A stretch of DNA of 64,000 nucleotides from DASTFP01 sp963816855. Lineage in GTDB: Bacteria; Verrucomicrobiota; Verrucomicrobiia; Chthoniobacterales; Terrimicrobiaceae. Below the pieces are notes generated by a model. It saw only the letters and a program-made list of their open reading frames with translations. It ran no database searches and was not told where the DNA came from. Within the stretch, counting starts at the first letter, position 1. The number at the start of each line of letters is the position of its first letter. Position numbers and translations under genes: made by a program. Of the stretch, positions 54,490-63,494 are shown piece by piece. The stretch covers positions 1-64,000 of the forward strand of contig CAWFMA010000013.1 in the NCBI GenBank assembly GCA_963816855.1. Direction: 5' to 3'.

Positions 54490-54903
54490 ATGAAATCTTC
54501 GCCCTGGATCGTCACCGCCGCCGCGCTTTTGATTGTGCTCGCAGCCTGCCAAAGCGGAAGCGAAACGAGTTCACAACGGACAGCCGCTCAGAATCGCTTT
54601 GGCTATCAGGGCACCCAAGCCGCGCAGACCCAGTTCGCTGCCGCCACGCCAACCCCGGCCCCGGAGTCATCCAAACCGACGCCGGAGTCCACGCCGGAAA
54701 GTGCCGCCCCCAGCCCGACGCCGGAAACGACGGCGTCTACGCCGCCCGCGCGCGACATACCCTATGGTACTCCGGTTCCCGGAAAAGCGGGCTTTGTGAC
54801 AAGTCCGCACGCGCCATACGCCGGCTACGTTGACGTGCGAGGGTTCCCTCCTGGCACCGAGGTGAAGTGCCCATACACGAATAAAATCTTCCTTGTCCCC
54901 TGA
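54490..54903 (+). CDS. Lipoprotein with Pro/Thr linker and conserved C-terminus
   Basis: A 137-aa protein with a lipoprotein signal (SPWIVTAAALLIVLAAC), a low-complexity Thr/Pro/Glu linker (TPTPAPESSKPTPESTPES) and a 45-residue C-terminal part, DIPYGTPVPGKAGFVTSPHA then PYAGYVDVRGFPPGTEVKC, ending in YTNKIFLVP. The C-terminal piece recurs in verrucomicrobial small proteins in my memory, with no known function. Its TGA overlaps the inferred CTG start of tyrA by 3 nt (CTGA), so the two are probably translated together. Confidence 0.78.
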   Translation: MKSSPWIVTAAALLIVLAACQSGSETSSQRTAAQNRFGYQGTQAAQTQFAAATPTPAPESSKPTPESTPESAAPSPTPETTASTPPARDIPYGTPVPGKAGFVTSPHAPYAGYVDVRGFPPGTEVKCPYTNKIFLVP

Positions 54904-55730
54904 ACACAGTCGCCATCTTCGGCCCGGGGCTGATTGGCGGTTCGCTGGCGTTGGCCCTGCAACAATTTCGGCCGAGGTGGAATTTGCGGGTCTGGGGCCG
55001 TTCTCAAAAAGCTGTGGAAAGACTCGGCGGGCTCTTTCCCTTTGTTTCCACAGACGAGATTGCGACGGCAGAAGGGGCTGATCTATGCGTGCTCTGCACG
55101 CCGATCGGCATCATGGAATCGCTGGCCCAAAGAATCGCGCCGGCGCTTTCGCCTCGAACCACGGTTACGGATGTCGGAAGCGTTAAGACGAGTGTTGTCG
55201 CCCGGCTGGAAGGAGTCCTCGGGCGACAATTCGTCGGCTCCCATCCCATGGCTGGCTCGGAGCAGAGCGGCTTTCAGGCGGCCCGGCCCGATCTCTTTGG
55301 CGGGGCCATTTGTATCCTCACGCCCACCACGGCCTCCGCTCCCCAAGCCCTCACCGCCGTGCGGGAGCTTTGGCAGAGCGTAGGCTGCCGCCTTGTTGAG
55401 CTCTCCCCCGAGAAGCATGATGAATGTATCGCGCGGGTGAGTCATTTGCCGCATGCCGTCGCCTCGGCTCTGGTCAATGCCATCAATCTGCGCGTTCCGG
55501 ACGCGGGTGCGCTCGCCGGCGGCGGCTATCGGGACGCCACGCGGATTGCGGCCGGCCCTTCGGCGATGTGGCGCGAGATCCTCCTTGAAAATCGCGACCG
55601 AGTGCTCGCGGGCCTCGACGATTTTTTGAAAACGATCGCGGACATGAAGGAACTGATCGCTGCACGGGACTCCGCCGGCTTGGAGTTGTTTCTTGAGCGC
55701 GCGAAAGAGATCCGCGAAAATTTGCCATGA
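54900..55730 (+). CDS. tyrA: Prephenate/arogenate dehydrogenase, inferred CTG start
   Basis: A 276-aa NAD(P)-dependent dehydrogenase making the tyrosine precursor. The Rossmann glycine motif (VAIFGPGLIGGSLALAL) begins five residues in. Catalytic-domain segments are DVGSVKT, FVGSHPMAGSEQSGFQAA and CIARVSHLPHAVASALV. An in-frame TAA at 54882 and the absence of ATG, GTG or TTG before the glycine motif leave CTG 54900 as the best start; TTG 54951 would remove the NAD-binding loop. CTG overlaps the previous gene's TGA as CTGA. It overlaps aroA by 4 nt, forming an aromatic amino-acid operon. Confidence 0.88.
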   Translation: MNTVAIFGPGLIGGSLALALQQFRPRWNLRVWGRSQKAVERLGGLFPFVSTDEIATAEGADLCVLCTPIGIMESLAQRIAPALSPRTTVTDVGSVKTSVVARLEGVLGRQFVGSHPMAGSEQSGFQAARPDLFGGAICILTPTTASAPQALTAVRELWQSVGCRLVELSPEKHDECIARVSHLPHAVASALVNAINLRVPDAGALAGGGYRDATRIAAGPSAMWREILLENRDRVLAGLDDFLKTIADMKELIAARDSAGLELFLERAKEIRENLP

Positions 55731-57133
55731 AAAGCGATGCCTTTCGGGTACGGCGGGCGCCGAGACTGGAAACCGAAATCAGCGTGCCCGGCGACAAGAG
55801 TATCTCGCATCGCGCGATCATGCTTGCCGCGCTTTCGAATGGCGCTTGCAAGATTACGAATTTTCTGGAAGGCGAGGATTGCCAAGCTACGGCCCGGGCG
55901 TTTCAGCAACTGGGGGTGCCGATTCACCGCGTGGAACCGGGGGTGGTCGTTGTGCAGGGTTCCCACGGCACCCTCACTGCGTCCCCGCGAGAGATTGATT
56001 GCGGAAACTCCGGCACGACGATGCGTTTGCTTTCGGGCATTCTCGCTGCGCAACCGTTCACCTCGCGCCTGGTCGGTGATGCCTCGCTGACCAAGCGCCC
56101 CATGCGCCGGGTAATCGAACCGTTGACGCAGATGGGCGCCCGGATCACCGCCTTGGGAGCGAATGAAACCCCTCCCCTTGTGATCCACGGCGGCCCGCTT
56201 CAGGCAATCACCTACACCACCCAGGTCGCCAGCGCTCAGGTAAAAAGCGCGATTTTGCTCGCCGGACTCTTTGCCACCGGCGTCACGCGGGTCATCGAGC
56301 CGGCTCCAAGCCGCGACCACACCGAGCGAATGCTCGAATATTTTCTCGTCAATCTTCGCCGCGAGGAAAGCCGCGGCGATTCCGGGCGGTGGGCGACGGA
56401 ATGCCGGATCGCCATGCTCGGCAAACAACACCTCGAATCCCGCGATTTCACCGTTCCGGGCGACATTTCAAGCGCTGCCTTCTGGTTGGTGGCAGCCGCG
56501 GGTCAGCCCGACTCGCGGCTGCTGATAAAGAATGTCGGCTTGAACCCGACGCGCACAGGGATCTTCGACGTCCTGGTCCGAATGGGCGCCCATCTTCGCG
56601 AAATTGTCGAGAGCATCCACGAGGGGGAACCGTCCGGGACGATTCATATCCAGGGAGAGCGCCTTACTGGGACAGTCATCGAAGGGGCCGAAATTCCGAA
56701 CCTGATCGACGAGATCCCTGTTCTCGCCGTCGCCGGAGCAATTGCCGAGGGACGGACGATGATTCGCGATGCGAAGGAGCTGCGGGTAAAGGAAACGGAT
56801 CGTATCGCCGCCATTACATCAAACTTGAGACGCATGGGCGTCGAAGTCGACGAGGCCGAGGACGGCATGACCATATACGGCGGAGGCAAACTCGAAGGGG
56901 CGAGGCTGCCCAGCTACGGTGATCATCGGATTGCGATGGCCTTTGCCATTGCCGGCCTCTTCGCATCCGGCACGACCATTATCGAAGACACTGCGTGCGT
57001 GCGCACGTCTTACCCGCAATTTGAATCCGTTCTGACACATTTCCAAAGGGGGGAACGGGCGTTATGGACTCCTCCCGCAGCGATTCCCTCTTCCGCTGGC
57101 GGGCGCGATTCGCAGACATCCTTTCGCGGGTGA
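55727..57133 (+). CDS. aroA: 3-phosphoshikimate 1-carboxyvinyltransferase (EPSP synthase)
   Basis: A 468-aa shikimate-pathway enzyme joining PEP and shikimate 3-phosphate. Signatures include PGDKSISHRAIMLAALSNG, the LDCGNSGTTMRLL-like DCGNSGTTMRLLSGIL, GDASLTKRPMRRVIEPL, and near the C-terminus RVKETDRIAAITSNLRRMGVEV and YGDHRIAMAFAIAGL. The last ~35 residues (RALWTPPAAIPSSAGGRDSQTSFRG) extend beyond the usual end and overlap no domain. The stop forms a GTGA overlap with cmk. The active-site motif GNSGT is of the class II-like or intermediate type. Confidence 0.95.
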   Translation: MKSDAFRVRRAPRLETEISVPGDKSISHRAIMLAALSNGACKITNFLEGEDCQATARAFQQLGVPIHRVEPGVVVVQGSHGTLTASPREIDCGNSGTTMRLLSGILAAQPFTSRLVGDASLTKRPMRRVIEPLTQMGARITALGANETPPLVIHGGPLQAITYTTQVASAQVKSAILLAGLFATGVTRVIEPAPSRDHTERMLEYFLVNLRREESRGDSGRWATECRIAMLGKQHLESRDFTVPGDISSAAFWLVAAAGQPDSRLLIKNVGLNPTRTGIFDVLVRMGAHLREIVESIHEGEPSGTIHIQGERLTGTVIEGAEIPNLIDEIPVLAVAGAIAEGRTMIRDAKELRVKETDRIAAITSNLRRMGVEVDEAEDGMTIYGGGKLEGARLPSYGDHRIAMAFAIAGLFASGTTIIEDTACVRTSYPQFESVLTHFQRGERALWTPPAAIPSSAGGRDSQTSFRG

Positions 57134-57780
57134 AGATCGTGGTCGCCATAGATGGCCCGGCCGCGTCCGGCAAGAGCAGCGTGGCCCGGGAGGTCTCGTC
57201 GAGGCTGGGCTATTCCTATGTGGATTCCGGAGCCTTCTATCGCGCGGTCACCTGGTGGATCTTGAGAAACAAGGCGGACCCTTTTTCCGAGCGGGAGATC
57301 GCCGACCTGGTAAATCGAAGTCAATTGAAGTCCGGTTTCGAGAATGGCGAAGCGTTCCTTTGTATTGACGGTGCCGACGCGACTCCGTATTTGCGCGATG
57401 ACGACGTCAACCGGTCGGTTTCGCCAGTTTCGCTGGTGCCGGCCGTCCGCGCGAATCTGACGCAGCATTTTAGGGACCTCGCCGACCAGGAGGATATTGT
57501 GATCGAAGGCCGGGACATTGGCTCGGTCGTATTTCCCGGCACGCCATTCAAGTTCTACATCGACGCTGCTCAAAAGGTTCGCCAGCAACGCAGAATCGCC
57601 GAGGGCCAGGAGGACGAAGTTGCCGCTCGCGACCGCGTCGATTCCTCGCGCCCGAACGCTCCCCTCATGGTTGCCAGGGGCGCGCTGGTCATCGACACGA
57701 CACACCTTGCGGTAAATCGGGTCGCCGATGAGATCATCCGCCATCTCCAGGTGAAGGGGCTCGCCGTGCCCGAAAGATGA
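57130..57780 (+). CDS. cmk: Cytidylate kinase
   Basis: A 216-aa kinase phosphorylating CMP/dCMP. The P-loop IDGPAASGKSSVAREV (about 7-22) follows the start directly. The middle has YVDSGAFYRAVTWW, IEGRDIGSVVFPGTPFKFYIDA and the lid-like RQQRR. The GTG at 57130 overlaps the aroA stop (GTGA) and gives the correct N-terminus; an upstream ATG at 57064 adds 22 residues not seen in the family. The tyrA-aroA-cmk-plsC order with 4-nt overlaps mirrors the common aroA-cmk pairing. Confidence 0.94.
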   Translation: MKIVVAIDGPAASGKSSVAREVSSRLGYSYVDSGAFYRAVTWWILRNKADPFSEREIADLVNRSQLKSGFENGEAFLCIDGADATPYLRDDDVNRSVSPVSLVPAVRANLTQHFRDLADQEDIVIEGRDIGSVVFPGTPFKFYIDAAQKVRQQRRIAEGQEDEVAARDRVDSSRPNAPLMVARGALVIDTTHLAVNRVADEIIRHLQVKGLAVPER

Positions 57781-58394
57781 CCATCGTCTACAACATCTTT
57801 TACAGCCTCGCAAAGATCATCGCTCGGTGCTTTTTCTCGTTTCGAATACTTCACCCGGAACGGATGATCGAGGAAGGACCACTCATCCTTGCCGTCAACC
57901 ATTCCAGTTATTTCGATCCCCCGCTGGTGGGTATTTGCTCCCGGCGGGCAGTCTATTACCTCGCGCGCAAAAGTCTGCTTGAGTGGCCGATTTTCGGCCC
58001 GTTATTCCCGGCGATGAACGTGATTCCCGTGGAGCGGGATGGCAACGACATCTCTGCCTTGCGCGAGGTCATTAAGAAAATCCGTCAGGGAAACGGAGTC
58101 GTCCTCTTCCCGGAAGGGACGCGATCAAGGGACGGGAATCTCCAAGCCGCCCGCGCCGGCATCGGACTCGTCATCGCGAAAACTCTCGCTTGCGTTCTTC
58201 CCATGCGGGTATTCGGGGCGTATGACGCGTTCCCGAAAGGCTCCCGGTGGCTGCGCTTCACGAAAATCACCGTCGTCATCGGCGAACCCCTTTACTTCGA
58301 CGGCGACGAGGTAAATCCCGCCACCCGGGAAACCTACCAGCGCGTTAGCAATCGTGTCATGGAGGCGATCGCGGCGCTTAAGATCGACGAATAG
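57777..58394 (+). CDS. plsC: 1-acyl-sn-glycerol-3-phosphate acyltransferase
   Basis: A 205-aa membrane-associated acyltransferase in phospholipid synthesis. The catalytic NHSSYFDPP has the HX4D motif, and FPEGTRSRDGNLQAARAGIGLVI is the substrate-binding block. IFYSLAKIIARCFFSFRI forms an amphipathic N-terminal helix. The start overlaps the cmk stop (ATGA). Length and order of motifs are normal. Confidence 0.92.
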   Translation: MTIVYNIFYSLAKIIARCFFSFRILHPERMIEEGPLILAVNHSSYFDPPLVGICSRRAVYYLARKSLLEWPIFGPLFPAMNVIPVERDGNDISALREVIKKIRQGNGVVLFPEGTRSRDGNLQAARAGIGLVIAKTLACVLPMRVFGAYDAFPKGSRWLRFTKITVVIGEPLYFDGDEVNPATRETYQRVSNRVMEAIAALKIDE

Positions 58395-58459
58395 TAGCAC
58401 GAACGCGCTAAGCCTTCTCCGGAATCCATTGCCGCCCCAGAGGAGACGGACACCGATCG

Positions 58460-59317
58460 ATGGACTTGCTTGAGCAAATCGCGAATCGCCCGATCTGTGG
58501 CGACGGCGCGATGGAAACCTTGCTGGTCGAGCGCGGAGTAGCCCCGCAGGAATGCTTTGAGGGACTTTGCCTCACGCGTCCTGACCTTGTCCAAGAGATT
58601 CACCGGGCATACCTGTCCGCCGGGGCCCGCATTATCAAAACGAATACCTTCGGCGCAAACATTGTGCGACTCGCCAGCCATGGGCTGTCGGGCCGTGTCA
58701 ACGAGATCAACTGGCAGGCCGCCCAACTCGCAAGACAGTCGGCAAAGGGGGCTTTCGTCGCAGGAAGCGTGGGACCTCTCGGAACCTCCTCAGAAGAAGC
58801 AGGCGCTCTGGGCATCAACCGGGAAGATTGCTTTCGCACACAGATCGGGGCCCTCCTGGACGGCGGAGTCAATCTGATCTTCCTCGAAGGCTTTGAAGAC
58901 CTTGACGAACTTCTTCTCGCTTTGCGGGTAAAGCACTCGCTTCACCATTGTCCCGCAATTTGCTCGCTGGCTCCAAATGCGCGAGGAGAGCTGGCCGCCG
59001 GGCAAGATCTGCCCGAAGCGTTCGCCATCCTTGAACGAGAAGACGCGGAGATTCTTGGCATCAACTGCGTCGCCGGCCCGAGGGAGGCCCTTCGACTCGT
59101 CGAGGGATTACGCCGCTTCGCTGCTCCCCTCGCCGTCTTTTCAGACGCTGGGCGGCCGCTCCATGGGGAACCTCGTTTCCTTTCTCCGCAGGAATTTGCG
59201 AGCATGGGAATTTCCCTCGCGGCGCGAGGAGTCAGAATCATAGGCGGCGGCCGCGGAACCACGCCCTCTCACATCGCCGCCTTGGCAGCCGCCCTTGGGA
59301 GCCGGAGACCGGATTGA
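58460..59317 (+). CDS. Homocysteine S-methyltransferase-like protein, zinc pair missing
   Basis: A 285-aa protein with the fold of homocysteine methyltransferases: ICGDGAMETLLVERG, TNTFGANIVRL, FVAGSVGPLG, INLIFLEGFEDLDELLLAL-like, and GINCVAGPREAL with the first zinc cysteine. The expected GGCCGTTP at the end, giving the other two zinc ligands, reads GGGRGTTP. Also, the segment usually carrying FTF... is CSLAPNARGEL. Two of three ligands are therefore gone. The protein may use another metal site, have another substrate or be inactive. It follows plsC by 65 bp. No metE or metH is nearby. Confidence 0.8.
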   Translation: MDLLEQIANRPICGDGAMETLLVERGVAPQECFEGLCLTRPDLVQEIHRAYLSAGARIIKTNTFGANIVRLASHGLSGRVNEINWQAAQLARQSAKGAFVAGSVGPLGTSSEEAGALGINREDCFRTQIGALLDGGVNLIFLEGFEDLDELLLALRVKHSLHHCPAICSLAPNARGELAAGQDLPEAFAILEREDAEILGINCVAGPREALRLVEGLRRFAAPLAVFSDAGRPLHGEPRFLSPQEFASMGISLAARGVRIIGGGRGTTPSHIAALAAALGSRRPD

Positions 59318-59346
59318 CTAAAGAAGCCCGCCCATGTTCAACCGGC

Positions 59347-59607
59347 CTAGGAAGACTTAAGGGCGCGATTGAACGCGCTCTTGCGGCGCGCCGCGCTATT
59401 CTTGTGTATGATGCCGCGCTTGGCGGCCTTGTCGAGAGCGGACGAAACCTTGACGTATTCCGATTTCGCCACGTCGAGCTTGCCCGCGGCGATCGCCGCG
59501 CGAAGCTTTCGTTGCCCGGACTTCAAGCCGCTGAGAACGCTCGAGTTGCGTGCGCGACGCCCGACATCCTGCCGGGCGCGCTTAGCTGCGGATTTAATAT
59601 TGGCCAT
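59347..59607 (-). CDS. rpsT: 30S ribosomal protein S20
   Basis: An 86-aa helical, basic protein with the typical ANIKSAAKRARQDVGRRARN beginning and IHKNSAARRKSAFNRAL ending. It is monocistronic on the minus strand, convergent with the methyltransferase-like gene. Length is normal. Confidence 0.95.
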   Translation of the reverse strand: MANIKSAAKRARQDVGRRARNSSVLSGLKSGQRKLRAAIAAGKLDVAKSEYVKVSSALDKAAKRGIIHKNSAARRKSAFNRALKSS

Positions 59608-59645
59608 GAGAAAAGGTTAGTTGAATTAAATTTGGGAGCCCGGCC

Positions 59646-59720
59646 TGGTGCCAGAGGAGGGATTTGAACCCCCGACCAAGGGCTTATGAGTCCCCTGCTC
59701 TACCTCTGAGCTACTCTGGC
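59646..59720 (-). tRNA. tRNA-Met (CAT anticodon, elongator-type or Ile2)
   Basis: On the minus strand GCCAGAG and CTCTGGC form the acceptor stem, with A73 and an encoded CCA. The D arm is GCTC/GAGC, the anticodon loop CTCATAA (CAT) and the T arm GGGGG-TTCAAAT-CCCTC. G1-C72 pairs, so it is not an initiator. The anticodon stem has a G-T pair and an A31-G39 mismatch. A CAT tRNA could also be the lysidine-modified Ile type. Confidence 0.93.
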
Positions 59721-59826
59721 AAAGTGGTTGTAGTTATTATTGTTACGTAATTGAAATTTCATCACAATCTTGACCGCGTGCTACAGTCTGTTCTACTTTA
59801 ACGGTGTGCAACGTCAAGAAAACGAC

Positions 59827-61095
59827 ATGAAAGCCGTGCCCCTAAAAGGGCGGTGTGCGGACAGTCCGGCGAACTTTATCGTCGTGCGGGATTCCCGCAA
59901 TCGAAAATTGCGCGGTCTCTGGATTCGTGGAAACCGCTACTACGCTCAATATCGCGTGATCGGCGAGCGGTCCGCCAGGCGAGTTCCACTGGTCAAAGAC
60001 GGGCGCCCGGTGGCCAACCTTTCAGAAGCCATGGAGGCTCGCGCCGAAATTCTCTACGCCCGTCGGCACGGCGCCTCAATGCCCATTCGCGGTCGAAAAC
60101 CGCTGCTCTCGGCAGCTATTGCCGAGTATATCGGTCACCATCGACACCTTGCAGAACAGGACGAAGCCAGACGAAGAGGGGACGGGGAAACGGCGGCGCA
60201 TGCTCTGCTTGTTGACGCGTCCAAGAAACTGTCCACGGTCCGAAAGGAGGAATTAATTCTCGCGCGCTGGCTTACACATATCGGCGATGTTCCTTTGGAT
60301 CGGATTGGGCTGCCTCACGTGACAGCATATCTGCAAACCATTCTTGAAGACGGTCGCACTCGCCGCACGCGCAACATTCACCTCTCGATCTTTCGCAATC
60401 TCCTGCGATTTTTCAGTGATAAGGGCCTCCTGGTCGAACGCTCGCTTCCCACCGTCGGCGTCAAGCTCCTTCGGCATCGAACGCCAATCCGCGACTTCTT
60501 GACCACCGAACAGGTTAAGAGGCTTATCGACCATGCTGAACAGGCCGGGTCAAACGGATCGATGCTGGCAGATCTCCTCAAGCTGCTAGCTTACAGCGGA
60601 GCTCGAGAGATGGAGGCGTTGCGGCTGCCTTGGCGAGATGTCGATTTTGAAACGCAGCTCCTCCACATCGGTCGCGACGGACAGACCAAGAACCGCGAGC
60701 CGCGCACTGTTGATTTCAACCCTGATCTTGCGGCCCATCTTCGAGACATGCACACGCGGAAGGCCCCGGATTCTCCTTGGTTGTTTCCGTCGCCGAAACG
60801 AGCAGATCGCGAAGTCCATGAGCATTGGCAGAACCCCCACAAGGTTTGGTATCGGTGCCGGCGACTCGCGGGTCTTCCTCATGCTCAACTTCACGATCTC
60901 CGCCACCACTTTGCGAGTCGCTGCGTGATGTCAGGCATCGACTACATGACGATAGCGCGGTGGCTGGGACATCGCGACGGCGGGATTCTCGTTGCAAAGA
61001 CCTACGGCCGCCTCGCTGACGAGCACAAGCGGGAAATGGCGGCCCGCCTTGTCTTCTCACCGCGGGTGATTTCCCTCGAAGCGTCCGGCGCCTGA
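59827..61095 (+). CDS. Tyrosine recombinase / phage-type integrase
   Basis: A 422-aa site-specific recombinase when started at ATG 59827 (an in-frame TTG at 59770 exists). After an N-terminal arm domain with WIRGNRYYAQYRVIGERSARRVPL (10-60) comes a SAM-like core-binding domain (about 120-220). The catalytic domain follows: Arg in LAYSGAREMEALRLPW, the HxxR box in LHDLRHHFASR, the second His in WLGHRDG, and the Tyr nucleophile in KTYGRLADEH. All active-site residues are present. It borders the Met tRNA, a common integration site. It is more AT-rich at its left flank. Confidence 0.93.
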   Translation: MKAVPLKGRCADSPANFIVVRDSRNRKLRGLWIRGNRYYAQYRVIGERSARRVPLVKDGRPVANLSEAMEARAEILYARRHGASMPIRGRKPLLSAAIAEYIGHHRHLAEQDEARRRGDGETAAHALLVDASKKLSTVRKEELILARWLTHIGDVPLDRIGLPHVTAYLQTILEDGRTRRTRNIHLSIFRNLLRFFSDKGLLVERSLPTVGVKLLRHRTPIRDFLTTEQVKRLIDHAEQAGSNGSMLADLLKLLAYSGAREMEALRLPWRDVDFETQLLHIGRDGQTKNREPRTVDFNPDLAAHLRDMHTRKAPDSPWLFPSPKRADREVHEHWQNPHKVWYRCRRLAGLPHAQLHDLRHHFASRCVMSGIDYMTIARWLGHRDGGILVAKTYGRLADEHKREMAARLVFSPRVISLEASGA

Positions 61096-63240
61096 GAAGC
61101 AAGCCTCCGCGCGGGCGGATACCTCATCACGGCGACACAAGCACGGAGAGGCAGTGACCCAAGCTACGTGGTTTCAGGGCCACTGCTATCAGTTGAAGTT
61201 GGGAATCCGAAATCCTCGGCTTTGACCTGGCCCCTCACCTTCCCCGGATCTCCCGCCTCCCGCGATCTTACGAATACGGCCCTCAAGCAGCTTCTTCTCT
61301 GCATCCGCTTCGCCTCGGGCGATGAGTCTGCTTGCGGGGTCATTTGTAGCCACGGGTTGGAAGAGTCCTTAACTCGCAAATGTGGCTCTATGCGCTCTCG
61401 AGCAGCAGTTACAGTAGTGGCGCCGCCTTCAACTGCTTGATAGATAAGAACCTCCAGCCGATCGGCGCCGCTACGGTCGCGATTCTCGTGCCCGCGCCGC
61501 GAGATATCCCTCAAGAAATCGCCCAACAACTCTCCACCTAAAGCGGCCCAAACGACAACCAATAGACGCGCATTTTGAGTTGAACAAATGCTTTACGCCA
61601 CACGACACGACCACAGACTCGAGAAACGGTGACAAACCAACCATCGCGAAATGCGCGGCACTCCGTCTTGCTCAGTCGTTCACTCTCCCACGCCACAAGG
61701 CGTTCTCCGGCTCCGACGCCTCCAGGGCGGGCTCATTAACCAGGAGCTCCGAAGCCAACTCCTCGAAATCGAGTCCAACGGCGTTGGCGTCGAAGCCGGG
61801 CCGCAGTTCCCGATTTGCATATCTTCGGGCGAGTCCGCGCCAATGTCCATTACGACTTGCGCCTCTTGTTCACGCTGCCACCAAACATCGGATTGGCGTT
61901 ACACGGTAATCGAATTCTTCAGGCGCTCGAAGAAATTCATCGATGATCGCCTCCACCTGGTCACGATTCCAACCATTCTCAACGAGCAAAGGCAGGCCGA
62001 AGATCTCCTCTGTCCTTATCTCGAATTCCTTCTGAGATAGAGGAGTGTCAGCAAGCGGCCTCGTATCGTCTCTTGATGCTCGTTCGTTTTCCCCGCTTTT
62101 CATTCTTCCACCCGCAATTCCCCAGCGTTCGTTGAGTTCCCGCCCAGTTGCTGGAATCTCCCTCGGTCATACGAGGGATACTACGTGTTCGCGTGTCAAG
62201 ATCACGCAGAAAGCGAATTGTTTGGAGAAGGCCGTTTGTGCCGGATAGCTTACTCTCAAGCCGCTCGCGCTTTTGGCATTCGTTCACCTCATACGGTTAT
62301 CATGCGAAGTCGCCGCGACAGATGGCTGATCCCAAAGCCGGGTCGAAGAGCGTGCGCGGCAGTTACAAGCTTCGTTACAGAGGCGACTCAGTTGCCGCCC
62401 GAACAACGTCGCGATTGCAATGAGATGACGATTCGCTCAAAGCGGCCGCCAAGAAAGGTCTGCCGATCGAGAGTTGGCGAGACGCAAGTTTAGCCGACGT
62501 GGTTGCTCGTCGCAATGCTGGGTTTGATGACTCCAATGCCCACAACGTCTCAATCGGGATGGCGCTGATCAATTATCGTCTCGAGCACATCCATCTCTTC
62601 GAGGAGACGAACGACAGCGCCCGTTGCTGGCCGGACTCGCCAAGGCCTTTTTCGTCGATTACCTTGCGGGCTTGCCGTTCAGCCAAAAACCAAAATAGAG
62701 GTCTGGAATCGCACGAAAATCTCCCTCAAGCATCTCGCGACATGCACTCGCGTTTGACGCTTTTAATGAGCCTGAATGGGAGGTTAAACGCCAAAACATA
62801 AGAGAAATTTCTGCCTCAGGTTCGCCCGAGCATCAGACTCGAAAGTCGAAATGCCGATTGGTTGCTCAGCCGACAAGTGCTACAGCGGATCGCCACTCGA
62901 ATAAGCCTAGTCGGCGAAGCCATCGGGTTCTCGGTCCTTGGTAGACTGATCATAGTGAACCGGCATCAGGCAGACTTGAATGGTCTCTCGGGCGGCAGTC
63001 CATTGCGATGGTCGGTGGCATCAGCGCTGTTTTATTTTAGTGGGTACGGTTTTCCTATACGCCGCATGTCTCCATTGGAGGGTTCTGCGCCAGACGTGCT
63101 GCTGCGCTGCCGGTCAGGCGCCAGTCAGCCCGGTTCACTTTCGCTAAGCCCCAGCCAGCCATGACATTCGCTGTGCTGTCTTGAGAGGCGCCAGCGCTCG
63201 TCTGTGCGCAACTGAGCGACCACATGCGGGCACGAGAGCG
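61096..63240. other. Decayed accessory DNA without intact genes
   Basis: Coherent pieces occur in different frames and strands: minus-strand QKEFEIRTEEIFGLPLLVEN then GWNRDQVEAIIDEFLRAPEE (about 62040-61880), plus-strand ANVHYDLRLLFTLPPNIGLA (about 61842-61930) and plus-strand SLKAAAKKGLPIESWRDASL then ADVVARRNAGFDDSNAHNVS (about 62434-62560). None forms a full gene with a start. No IS ends were recognised. The stretch is probably the remains of element cargo. Confidence 0.45.
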
Positions 63241-63494
63241 GTGATTCCAGCTTCGAATTCCACCTTTAATCGGTGGCGCCGCGAACTGTGCAAAAGAATG
63301 AAAGTGCGGTGGCCGGAGAATTGCTTGAGGAATAGGTACGCCGGTATGCGCAAACATTCCGAAGTCCTGGCGACGTAGCGAGGGCGATGGGCGATGCTGA
63401 GCCTACCGTGAAACGGTTTTACGTGCGGACGCTGGGGCCTGGGCTGGGAAAGAAGTGGTTTAATGCACACGCCGCAGGACGGGAAAGTCACTGA
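63235..63494 (+). pseudogene. C-terminal remnant of a second tyrosine recombinase
   Basis: Frame pieces read STFNRWRRELCKRMKVRWPENCLRNRYAG, then in a shifted frame GDAEPTVKRFYVRTLGPGLGKKWFNAHAAG with a stop at 63494. The layout matches the end of integrases whose HxxR box is NxLRHSFAS and whose tail is HxxYxxLVxPxxAxxWF. The His residues of the active site are missing, the upstream domains are gone and at least one shift is present. It is convergent with, and overlaps by 7 nt, the sugar permease gene. Confidence 0.5.

Larger units (their letters stand above)
59721..63494. mobile_element. Decayed integrative element beside the tRNA
   Basis: Between the tRNA and the sugar permease gene lie an intact tyrosine recombinase, about 2 kb of DNA with broken frames, and the tail of a second recombinase. 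The recombinase adjoins the 5' side of the tRNA, not the usual 3' side, and no duplicated tRNA end was spotted, so the borders are not established. Confidence 0.4.

Noticed and set aside
57064..57129. ATG at 57064 as cmk start
   Set aside because: It adds 22 residues before the P-loop that the family lacks; GTG 57130 overlaps the aroA stop in the operon's usual manner.
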